A DNA stretch of 64,000 bases from Gyrodactylus bullatarudis (taxonomy: Eukaryota; Platyhelminthes; Monogenea; Gyrodactylidea; Gyrodactylidae), in NCBI GenBank assembly GCA_012064415.1, contig SSNU01000064.1, positions 429,327 through 493,326 of the forward strand. The letters are read 5' to 3'. This document shows positions 50,395-60,900 of this stretch, one piece after another. A program made the position numbers and the translations under genes. A model generated the notes under the pieces. It made no database searches and was not told where the DNA came from. It saw nothing but the letters and a program-made list of their open reading frames with translations. How positions within the stretch are numbered: position 1 is the first letter of the stretch; each line of letters starts with the position of its first letter.

Positions 50395-51938
50395 TAGTGG
50401 TAGAAAAAATAAAAGTATTCACTAGAAATTGTCTCTAAATCACTTATTAAAAGTTATTGAAAATGGAAAGATGACCCATTCGATAGAGAATATTCGTTTC
50501 TATCAGAAATTACTTTTACTCGTACAAAGAGTTCATTCATATTTTCATAAATACAAATTTACAATATTTCATTAAATTTCAAAACGAAAAATTAAAAGTA
50601 TTCACTTTTATTTTGTAAAATCTCCCCTACCAAGTACAACATTTAAGCACCTTTTTGACATGGAATCATACAAATTTTCTATTATTTCTTTTGGGATTGA
50701 TTTCCACTCTTCATTGATTCTTTGAACTAGTTCTTGCCTATTTGAATATACTCTCCCTTGGGAATAGACTTTTTGAGATAAAATTCCCCACAAGTTTTCA
50801 ATCGGATTCAAGTCGGGGCTCCTAGCTGGCCATGACAAAATCTGTATCTCATTATCATCAAACCATGTTCTAGTTGATGCTGATCGATGACAGGGAGCAT
50901 TATCTTGCTGGAATATCATCTCGCACTTATGAATTTCCTCCTTAAAGGGTAATAGCTGATCCTCAAGCAATTTCTGATATGAATTTGAATTAAGCTTCTC
51001 ATCAATAACGACAAGATTTCCAGTTCCTTGCTTTGTGATAAACCCCCAAACCATTACATTGCCTCCACCAAATCCTCGTTTGATTTTAGTAGGTCTAGGT
51101 AGAGACTTGTCAATCCAACAAGAAGAAAGGCCATCAGGTCCATCCAAATTGAATTTTTTCTCATCTGAAAACATGATTTTACTCCAATCTTGGTTTTGGA
51201 CAATTTTATCATGAGCCCACTGGTATCTCGATTCCCTATCCTTGATACTTAGATTAGGAACCCTTTTTGGTCTTCCCCAATAGATATTAGGATTAGTATT
51301 CAAATAATTTTGAACTGTTCTAATGCTGACATTCAATTTAAGCTCAGCTTTTATTTGAGAAGCTGTTGCTTTTTTCTTGATGGCTAGATTGACAATTTTT
51401 TTAATCAGGCAATTGGGTATGGATCTCTTTCGGCCTCGCTTTTTCGGATTTAGCTTCTTTTGTTTGACTGAAAACAAATTATTAACAGTTCTACATGAGC
51501 ATCCGATTATTTTAGCTATCTTCCGATTGCTTGAGCCATCTTGTTTTAATTTGTTGACAAAATCTCTATCACAGCCTCTCAGCTTCGAAAATTTCAATTT
51601 TTTAACGAACATTTTTGAACTATGTTTAGTTTATTGGCGATAATATATTTGAATGTACTGTGTAAGAGATATAATGAAAATTCAGAATTCAAAGTCTAAT
51701 TCTAACTGGGAAAAAAGGTGATTGAAACTGAATACTTTTAATTTTTCGTTTTGAAATTTAATGAAATATTGTAAATTTGTATTTATGAAAATATGAATGA
51801 ACTCTTTGTACGAGTAAAAGTAATTTCTGATAGAAACGAATATTCTCTATCGAATGGGTCATCTTTCCATTTTCAATAACTTTTAATAAGTGATTTAGAG
51901 ACAATTTCTAGTGAATACTTTTATTTTTTCTACCACTA
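50395..51938. mobile_element. Complete Tc1-like transposon with IR/DR termini
   Basis: 210-bp terminal inverted repeats (50395-50604 and 51729-51938) look identical by eye and are flanked by TA duplications (50393-50394 and 51939-51940). Each repeat carries the block aaaagtattcac twice, at its outer tip (near 50407) and inner edge (near 50593): an IR/DR arrangement like Sleeping Beauty, where transposase binds both. Total 1,544 bp with one intact transposase gene. Identical ends and an open frame point to a recent, possibly active copy. Confidence 0.93.
50608..51612 (-). CDS. Tc1-family DD34E transposase, intact
   Basis: 334 aa, uninterrupted. Two N-terminal helix-turn-helix units (about residues 10-45 and 68-105) are separated by an AT-hook-like RGRKRS, as in paired-like Tc1 DNA-binding domains. 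Catalytic triad: Asp150 (MFSDEKKF), Asp237 (FQQDNAP) and Glu272 (PIENLWG), with 34 residues between the last two, hence DD34E. The stop codon lies four bases inside the left inverted repeat. The enzyme cuts and pastes at TA sites. All catalytic residues are present. Confidence 0.95.
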   Translation of the reverse strand: MFVKKLKFSKLRGCDRDFVNKLKQDGSSNRKIAKIIGCSCRTVNNLFSVKQKKLNPKKRGRKRSIPNCLIKKIVNLAIKKKATASQIKAELKLNVSIRTVQNYLNTNPNIYWGRPKRVPNLSIKDRESRYQWAHDKIVQNQDWSKIMFSDEKKFNLDGPDGLSSCWIDKSLPRPTKIKRGFGGGNVMVWGFITKQGTGNLVVIDEKLNSNSYQKLLEDQLLPFKEEIHKCEMIFQQDNAPCHRSASTRTWFDDNEIQILSWPARSPDLNPIENLWGILSQKVYSQGRVYSNRQELVQRINEEWKSIPKEIIENLYDSMSKRCLNVVLGRGDFTK

Positions 51939-51940
51939 TA

Positions 51941-52854
51941 CATACGTTTAAGAAAAAAAATAATGAAATGAAATTTTTTAAGAAAAAAAACTTTGAAAAA
52001 CAATAAAATAGACACTTAAAAAACTTTAACTCGATATCAAAATTAAGTTTTTTTATAAATATACAAATCCCTGTTAGTGTCTATACTGATTTAATCATTT
52101 ATTATAAATCCTTCAGTTTTATACGAAATTATTGTGCTAATCAAAATGAACCAAATCAGAATCGAGAAAAAATAAATCGAGAAAAATTGAGTGAAATCAC
52201 TTATGAAAGAACCTGGAATAACATCTGAATCAGAAAAGATAAATGGTCATGCAAGGTATCATTGGATAGAGAAACAAATTTTACATTCTTTCCCCCATTA
52301 GAATTTGAGATTTTATCAAAATAAGATAGCCTGTTGAAGGGTAAAAACAAAAAAGTGCATGGCATTTTTCGCTAATTTTTTTTTTCAACTTTACGACCAA
52401 TTTTGAGGATGATCCATTCCAAAAGCACGTTTGAACTTATGAGCATCATATAGAAATTTTTACGCTCTTTCAAATGTTATCAAATTTTACTCTAAAATGT
52501 CTAAGGATCAAGTCGAAAAATTGATTTATTCAAGTCCCGATTATGAACATTGTGCTATTTCTGTTTTTCGCGAATTGCGCAAAAACTGAGCAACTTATGA
52601 AATTTTTGAAAGCAGATTCAGAATCTGCGTAAAATTTTACACTATAATCAGTTTGTCGCAAAAATTTATCGCAACCCCCCAACCACCCGTGTAATTAACT
52701 TCTATATATGTGGTGACGCAGCGTCACGTTTGTCCGGTATATTTTATTTACTCAGCGTTTAAGATAAAAGGGGGAGAAGTAAGCAAATCTCATGATGTGT
52801 GATTTCCAAAAAAGGGGTCTCTAGTAGTTTTTATGTTGAAAGACCTCATATGGA
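51941..52854. other. Non-coding stretch with a short perfect palindrome
   Basis: No gene seen. GTGACGC-A-GCGTCAC at 52713-52727 is a perfect 7-bp-arm palindrome and stands out in AT-rich DNA. It may be a repeat terminus or a factor site. Confidence 0.4.
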
Positions 52855-53016
52855 TTTTTTTTTGAAATCGAACATTTTTATTTATATACAGAATTAGACT
52901 AATGATAGTACAAATAAGAGAACAGGGAAATAGTGTTCAATGTGCCCGGTGTGGGACCGAGAATAAGAGGGTCCTAATGAGAAGTGAGAGAGATACCACT
53001 ACGCCACACCGGGCAT
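52855..53016 (-). mobile_element. tRNA-derived SINE (family B, copy 1)
   Basis: On the minus strand a tRNA-like head has an exact A box (TGGCGTAGTGG) and 12-bp complementary ends (TGCCCGGTGTGG / CCACACCGGGCA); then comes an AT-rich tail ending in an A-run (T-run at 52855-52863 on plus). The B box is deleted here but intact in the copy at 61535-61690. No anticodon loop is preserved. Confidence 0.75.
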
Positions 53017-53034
53017 GACAAGACTTAAATTTAA

Positions 53035-53380
53035 AATTTTTTACAAAAGCGGTCTCGTCTTTGAATCTTCATGTATCTCAGATGAAACAATATCTTAGCC
53101 TAAAATTTGAGGGAACCAGATAATTTTTTATTCGGTATCGAATGGTGCTAACGAAAATAAATTAACTTTGTTTTGGCTAAAGAAAAATGAATAAAAATTG
53201 GCATGACAATACATTTTGAAAAGAATAAGCCAATGCTGAAAAATAACTTATTTATGACCAAACAAAATTTCATCTAGTTCCTAAAAAAATATAAATTTCA
53301 TGCTCCTACTCATAAGTAATGAAGCAAAATAGTCATTATCGACCGGTTTAACTCTCATACATTTTTTAGGAAGTTTAGTG
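53035..53380. repeat. TA-flanked MITE related to the 4998-6062 foldback
   Basis: The right end aggaagtttagtg (TA at 53381-53382) and the preceding 300 bp align with the right arm of 4998-6062 (tactcat(g/a)agtaat, then the terminal block). No inverted arm is present, so it represents a single-arm relative. The left limit is approximate. Confidence 0.55.
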
Positions 53381-53394
53381 TACAAACACCACCA

Positions 53395-53560
53395 CCAGTA
53401 GCATCAAGTCTTTCGGCCGTAAGTAATAGAATATCAACTAAGAATTGGGTTTAACAGATTTGGCATAAGTTGTTTTGGAAACACAATCTTGACCGGAAAC
53501 ATATTTCACACAACCGATAGGTAGAGGAGGTTAAGCAGAACTGAATCTTGAGTTAGATGA
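53395..53560 (-). mobile_element. LINE endonuclease remnant
   Basis: The minus strand reads ILLLTAERLDATGGGV, matching LFLRADRLGATGGVGI of the LINE at 48290-48330. Upstream is frame-broken. It abuts the end of the 53380 MITE. Confidence 0.45.
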
Positions 53561-53636
53561 AATTGGCTTAATGAAATTTAAGATAGACGATTTATTGTCT
53601 GCTTTAAAATATTTTAGCTTGATAATTCATAGTTAA

Positions 53637-53824
53637 CCATTTAGAACCCGTTAAAATGCAGCGATCGCCTAAAACTGTTGATTTAGAGGTCGTATATATA
53701 TTCGAAAGAATATTCGTTTTACTTTCAGAAAACTGGCTAATAAATTATTTTTAGTTTCTTTTTGACAGAATTATGGCTTGACAAAGTTTCCTGTCGCATA
53801 TATGACCCGCTGGGACTTGAAGGG
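53637..53824. mobile_element. Older piggyBac-type MITE, family of 36995-37390
   Basis: Left TTAA-CC at 53633; right end acccgctgggacttgaaggg followed by CTAA. The internal block attcgaaagaatattcg and ctaataaattatttttag matches the ACSS3 intron 6 copy. Confidence 0.5.
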
Positions 53825-54680
53825 CTAAGATCATAGAGATTGTTTTGGATATCCAAAAGTATCTGAAAGTAGACAATAAAATTGTTCCTGAGATGAATTC
53901 TTGCAAGGGTGAAGTGATTAAACATTTTAACCAACTTTCAGAGCAAACTAACTTGGGTTTATCCGCTATTATTTCTGAGAAGAGGTATAAGAATCAGAGA
54001 AATTTTTCAATACTCAGAGTGGCCCCTTACTGCATTTTAAGAGTTTTATATTTTGAAATAATTGAGTGTAAAGTTGAATGAATAAGAAAAATACAGGAAA
54101 GAATATCTTTTAAGAAAAAGTTTTAAGCGTGAGGGGAGACACTTTTACAATACACATTCTCTCTATGCCCTCATCTTGAAACTAGTTCCAGTTCCTCGTT
54201 TGAAAACTATAGAAAGATAAGGCAGATGTAAAGGCAGTTTCTATTCACTGCTAAAGAGGATTCAATCAATTTTCCCACTCATATTTGTAATTGAGCGGTA
54301 CTAGAGCACTGTTTTTCTTCTTAAGGAATAGCTTAACTCAAAAAAATTATAAAAATAGCTTACATATCCATATTTTAAAAGGTTCAAATGTTTGTGGATT
54401 CTGATTCAGAGATTAAAATATTTGTTAAATAAGAAATGCAAAGCATACACGAAATATTCTGCTTATTACAAGAGTTCAAATCTCGGCTAAATCAAATTAG
54501 TTTTCAGAAAATTTCTGACTCCTAAGTATTCTATGCAAAGATTTTAGCCTGGATAAAATATTACCAAGTTAATCACTAAATTTTAGGTAGAAAAGCGGTA
54601 CTCTAACTGTAGTAGTTACTATACGAAGATTAATAATAATAATAATATTTATTAAACAATACATGTGTTATCTATATAAA
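53825..54680. other. Non-coding stretch, microsatellite
   Basis: A 78-codon open frame at 53845-54081 lacks recognisable similarity and I do not support it. A short (AAT)n tract lies near 54630-54650. Confidence 0.35.
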
Positions 54681-55420
54681 TGTTACAGGGAAAATGGGAA
54701 ATCAGTGAGTGGACAGAAATCACTAGTGAAAGTGGGAAATGAATTAAATTTTTCCGATTTTCTGGTTCACTGGTTTTTCCCTGAAATCATATATCAAGAG
54801 TATTATCTATTCCAGATATATGCGTGAATGGTTTATTCATGTCATAGACTGTATTACATGTACAAGGGGGATTTCATTTCACAGTATTTATCTCTTTGGT
54901 ACTGAAGTTCTGAATAATTTAGTTTGTTAAAATTTAATTTCAGGTAATCTCTAGTTTCATAAACAATGTTATATTGATTTCATAATATTTACTAAGGTAA
55001 TTTTTTAAAAAGTTAGTCAATGGTTGTCTTTACGAGATAAAATTAAAGAATTTTAAATGTTTGAAAATACAACTCTTGATACACTCGCTCAGTCATATTT
55101 TTAAAAACTAATTTATTTAAAACTACTCTCTCTTTAGCCCTATGTAGATAAGAATACCTAATCTAAGAGTCCTTGGACCAACCAAATATATTAATAAAAT
55201 AGAATAAAATCCCCCCTTTTACGTGTAATACACAGTCTATGACATGAATAAACCATTCACGCATATATCTGGAATAGATAATACTCTTGATATATGATTT
55301 CAGGGAAAAACCAGTGAACCAGAAAATCGGAAAAATTTAATTCATTTCCCATTTTCACTGGTTTCCCACTTTCACTAGTGATTTCTGTCCACTCACTGAT
55401 TTCCCATTTTCACTGTAACA
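54681..55420. repeat. Foldback/MITE with TGTTACAG ends and internal subrepeats
   Basis: Arms 54681-54876 and 55204-55420 are inverted copies. The right arm has one extra ~21-bp unit. Both contain tandem variants of CAGTGAAAATGGGAAA, ending outward in TGTTACAG / CTGTAACA. A ~330-bp AT-rich centre has no coding capacity. Confidence 0.75.
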
Positions 55421-55455
55421 TAAACATTAAATAGATTCTTCAGTTTTGTGGAAAT

Positions 55456-55725
55456 TTATAAATTATAAAGTTTTTTAAATTCTTTTTTAAATTCATCATT
55501 ATCAAGAGTTTTCATCTTATGATTAAGTTTTTTAAATATGTTTTTGGCTTTGTTGAAAATTGATAGCTTTTTTAGATTGCTATATTCAGGAACATTGGAG
55601 CGTAGGCCTTGACGATTGGAGTTAGCCAGGGGTGAGAGTTTGATTAGGGTAATTGTTTTGAGTTTTCTTCTTAGCCACAAGGAGTTCTTCGTGGATTTCA
55701 TTTCAGTTTGGTATGTTGATGACAA
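55456..55725 (-). CDS. Lysine-rich open frame, unknown, doubtful
   Basis: 89 codons with a basic composition (LWLRRKLKTITLIKLSPLA). No family recognised, no splice context, next to a MITE. It could be a LINE-derived piece. Low support. Confidence 0.15.
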   Translation of the reverse strand: MSSTYQTEMKSTKNSLWLRRKLKTITLIKLSPLANSNRQGLRSNVPEYSNLKKLSIFNKAKNIFKKLNHKMKTLDNDEFKKEFKKLYNL

Positions 55726-57986
55726 AAGGCGAGTAATCTCGACTTGAATTGGAAAAATAAAGTTTATTATTCATGTTTTGCTGCGTCAATAAATTTTTTT
55801 GTTCGAAGTTTTTTTGGTGTAAAGTTCTATTTTAGAGTACAAAATTAGGGGTTTCCTAATCATCAATATTTTCTAATTGATAAGTCGTATTTATTTATTA
55901 AGAATTTTTTCTCATAAATTAGGTCATGTATTGTAGAACTGGAAATGTCTGGTCATCCAGATGATTAATTAGAATAAGCAAATCAAAAAATAAAAGAGAA
56001 GGCCTTCAATTGGCAACAGTTTAATTGGGGAGGAATACACTTTATTTCCAGTTTTCCTGATCATATTCCGTAGTATTTGTTTCGAAGGATTAGAATGCTA
56101 ATAGCCCTTTCAATCGTAATTACATTATATGCCTATTCAGGAGAGGAAAGAAGAATACTGCTAAATTTTTTTCTACTGGATGAATTCCTTCTCCTGTCTA
56201 AAGAGGGCTCTCAGTGTGTATTAATGGGAAGATGATACACGTTGTACTGCTATACCACATCAATGTTCTTCTTTCAAATTCACTAATACACTGAAGACAC
56301 CCTCAAAACTAGCAAAAGACACATGTGTGCATAAGAATTTCTGGTTTTTTAAAGGAGGAAAGATTATTTGCAGAATAAGAGAGGTACATCACAATCCAGA
56401 GGTTGTAGTTAGTCGTCTAAAATGCGCATTTTGCATTCCCTATAAATAAGGGAGGAAGCCCATAGTGAATTTGATCTAGATGAAAAATTTCCAAAGTAAC
56501 GTGAGAGGAGAAATTCTTAGAGCATGAGATTCTGGTTCAAATGAACAAAAGACCTTCTACTGGAATGTACAAATTTCTAGACAAAACGTACTCGGTGGGA
56601 GTTTTTTTGTACATTTGAACGAATTAACGTCAAATAAGGCTATTCCTATTGCTATCCATCTTTTGACCATGTGAGTTAATGACAATTCATAAATTTTACC
56701 ATCATTGTAGCCTTCTTTCAACCAGTTATTGCTTCTCAGTTCTGATTATGAAATTATGTCAATCTTGTAGTTTAATTTCAACATTAATTGGTTTTTCATA
56801 TTTTTATTTCGGTTTACTTGTAAGTAGGTTTCTTTTGGTAATTTGCGATAAAGTATAAAAATAATACATGAAATCGAAAATATTATTAAATCTAACCATC
56901 TGATCATTAGTCAATGCTTCATTAATTTCTTCGGCTCCTAAAGCTTTCTTATTCTACGACTGCTGGAAAATGCCGAGGGGATTTATTGACTGATTTTAAA
57001 GTGATCAAGTTTACTGAACGTTAGTCTAATGAAAGCAGAAAAATTTCGTCGTTCTAAAATTATCATTTTTTGATTCACAAAGCCTGAACTTGAATATTTA
57101 ATAAAATAACGGGATCTCTATTCTAATATGAGATCATTGTTCGTACATTGAATTGAGTCGCAGGCATTAGATTTTGATACATGGCTGCAATATATAGAGG
57201 ATGTCTTTTGAGCTTGGCATAAGATTGTAAAATTATCTAAAATCAATTACAGACATATTTCGTATATACTGTAGTAGTTATTCGAAGAAAAAATAAAAAT
57301 CAAAAATGTCTACTTTGATATTTTGCAGGAAAAACTCGATAGAAAAATAAACACTGATAATTTGAAGTGTAAAATAAATTTCGAAAAATACACTCCATTG
57401 AAATCGTTTCATTGGAGGATTCTAATCTTAAAATTCCCCAAAGCAAAGAAAAAGGTGGCATTAGATAGCATTCATAAAGTGAGACTTAGACTTTATTGCT
57501 GAGAAAACCTTTGCATTGAATGAATTAATTTATTGATAATTTCCAAATGTACATAAAATTTTTCTAGCATAGTCTCATCCAACTGTCTCATACGACAAAG
57601 AGAGAAAACTAGCCTTTAAAATCCCATTTTTCATATCTATAGTATGATTGAATGAAATGCAAGCTCAAATCTGCGTTCATTTTACTTTCTCTCAGGATAT
57701 ATAAAACATAGGAGAATTCTCAATACTCAATACAATATAATAACAATACTGTTCTATGCGTGTGGTACGAGTAAAAGTTACTCAGGGAAAAGTAGACAGA
57801 CACACTGATAGCTCAGTATTAAAATAATCATAAAATTAGAATATACAATTTCAGGGAGGGAGAAATATGATAGTTTTTCAAATTTATGGAATTATTGCGG
57901 AAGATTTTTATCATTATCGGTCTCCAAAATTCAACTTTTCTGGTTCAAATGTGAATACCACAAAGAGCCAGGAATATATGATCAGA
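55726..57986. other. Intergenic DNA downstream of TEX2, nothing recognised
   Basis: 2.3 kb without a credible frame, RNA gene or defined repeat. Confidence 0.4.
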
Positions 57987-60900
57987 TCAGTTATTTTTAT
58001 GATTGGCTGATGCAGTGGCATATGGTGAAGGTCCCGAGTCAATTTGATCACTGACTAAGAGAGGAACACGAAAATCTAACATATTTGGTAGAACTGCAAC
58101 CCTTTCAAATTCATGAGTCAGTTTATTTTCAATCCACTCAAGTATTCTTGAAACAGATATATTCATAACTCCAATCTGAGGTTTTGCTTTCAACTTTAAC
58201 TGGGGACATGGCCGGAAACCGAACCAAAGGCGATCTGACGGTGGCGGTGGAAGATTCAGGACAATTGTACCACTTAATTGAAATACCTGGTAAAAAAAGG
58301 AAGAAGATTAAGTTTAAATCAGCAGAGATTTTATTGATCTGAATAAAACATTTGGATAACATTAAAATTTTTGAAACATACATCAACACGCATTTTAAGA
58401 GGTGTCTTTGACATGTAGTCGATACCCTTGAGAATAACCTTGTTCTGAACCAAAGTTGATTTTGCAAATTTGTCAACCAGTCGATATATTGCTTTCTTTG
58501 TTTGTTTTTGGGATCCACTAAAGATGAAATTTGAGTAAAATTAATCAAGTAACTGACTAATTGATATTTTGGATAAGTATTGTCATCATATTTCAAGTAA
58601 CTATGGGAAAGAAATCAATAAAACTTTCTCGAATTTGTCTGATCCAGTCTGTGGAGAGAGGAACGAAAGAAAATCCTACTTGCAATCACTTGAACTCAAG
58701 ATCTCTAATTCCATCTTTCAAGGAGAATTTTTTTCAAATTCAAGTTCAACTCAAATAAAATCGTACTAAAAGATTTATAATTACAATTATAGTTAAGAAC
58801 TAGTTTAATCCATTCAATAATGCTTTGTGCAAATACAAATAAAGCGGAGAAACTGATGAAATCTGGGTTGTGCTTAGAAAATTATTTAGCAATTGAAAAG
58901 AAAAGAAGAAACAAAACCAAAATCCCCTTATTGAAATGCTTGAAAGAGCTTGGAAATTTTCTCCTACCGGTAATCAATCTCATTAGTGAGAGATTCGATT
59001 AATTTGAGAATGTGATTCTGAATACTATAGAAACAAATTTGGTTAGTTCAGACGAATTCATTCATACATAATGTAAGAAGCATACTTTTCCAGAACCTGT
59101 TGAGAATTGTTGGTCTTGTCCTCTTCTGCTTGAGATTCGTCCTCAGCATCTGGTGTACTTTTGACCTCTGTATTCTAAGAGGAGAATATATTTTAAAAAT
59201 TAAGATTAAAGATTTTATTTAGACAATTAAAGTCCCTCAGTGATAGTTCAATCACACGTCATTTTAACAACTCATTATTATTCATTCAAGCCTCAGAAAA
59301 TACCTAGTTTACCAGCCATTCGATAGAAAATTTATTAATCTCCTGAAATAGATCTCGGCTCTATCATTCGTCAAACTCGCGCTAATTTAAAGAGAGTTGA
59401 TTTTTTTCAAAAAATTAATTCTTGTTTAAAACGTTTATTTTGAAAACCTACTTCCCAGGGTCATAGATAAAAAATAAGATAACTTTTATCGAGGAATCAT
59501 ACCTATAGCTTCTGAACCAAAAATAATTGCGTTAAAACAACTGTAGATTCGTAATCAGCTTATTCAAAAAAAATTCTCTGGGACTTTAAAGGTTAAATAT
59601 TATTTTTAATTGCGAAGCAAATTTGAACTTTGAATCCACAAAAAATCTATATGGAGACTAGTTTCTCTAAAATTATATTTGGAAGTATAAAGAGAACTTC
59701 TTTTCTCTATTGAATAGACCACTTGATAATGAACTATATTGTATATATATTGCTATTAGTAGTGGGAAAATATAAAAGATAGTCCAAACTATTTTTTAGC
59801 CGTAATGGATATGACTCTTATGACCAAGGCTACTTCAATTCATAAGGAAGCTGAAGATGTTCAAGAAAAAACAAGGCTATATCGATTGATTGAGACAAGG
59901 AAAGAAAAAAATTTGCCAGAAATAAATTAAACATTGATATCGTTCAGAATAGGAATTTTATTTATTTAGAAGGATTTAGAAAAATCTCAGGTCAAAGGAC
60001 ATTGGATAGGATTGTGTAAATGTTTTATTGATTAGTAAATGAACTGTATAATCAAAGTTCATTCAATAGTTGTTAATTATAGGTATAATTAAACTTCTAA
60101 ATCTCCTAAGCTACAAAAACAGAGTTCATTAGAACTTGACAGAATGAATTATTAAACTACAAGAAAACCAATGGTCTGAGAAACTACGAATAGCATAGTA
60201 TAGAAAGTTATTCTTTTGGTACTAAATATTCATATTTAGACATCACGATAAGAATATTTTGTTTAAATATTAAATTCAAAGTGCAGACAATAATAAATCT
60301 ATTGTAGTCAATAACATCAAAATTTGAATGCTTGTACTATATATGATAATAAATTTAATAAATACCCAAAATAAATAAAGTTTTTAAAACTCATCAAGCT
60401 TCAAATTGTTAAAATACTACCAGAATTTAACTAAGACGATAAGTAGATAAGCGTTTAATTATAGTATTCAAGTAACAATAACTATTACTAATAAGTAGTA
60501 GACTCTTCACTCAAGTAGTGTGTTGATTGTGACACACAATTTGTGCAGCCCTTAAAGTCTCTTATTTTTATCACATATCATTATATCTACTCATTATTTA
60601 GGAAATTAAAAGAAGATATAATAGAGGTAATATACTTTAAAAATTATAAAAGTTAAGAGTTAATTCAAGATAATAATTTACAAATTATGAAAGAAATAGT
60701 AAGAGTTAGAGAAAATAAGAATAAAATGTAAGCTGAAAAACAACAAAACTCTCAAATAAATAACAAAATTGGAGAGAAAAGTGAAAAAGCTCACACTGGT
60801 CAAGTTAGTTGAAGATTATAGAAATAGTTTTTCTGAACGCATAGATTAGGTTTATTTAGGTTAATGATAAATTTTTCTTTCATCCATACATCTATGCTGT

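Noticed and set aside
52943..53016. Functional tRNA gene
   Set aside because: A-box and long complementary ends are present, but the T arm is deleted, no anticodon arm forms and an AT-rich tail follows: a SINE.
53845..54081. 78-codon plus-strand ORF
   Set aside because: No family resemblance, no splice context, surrounded by repeats.
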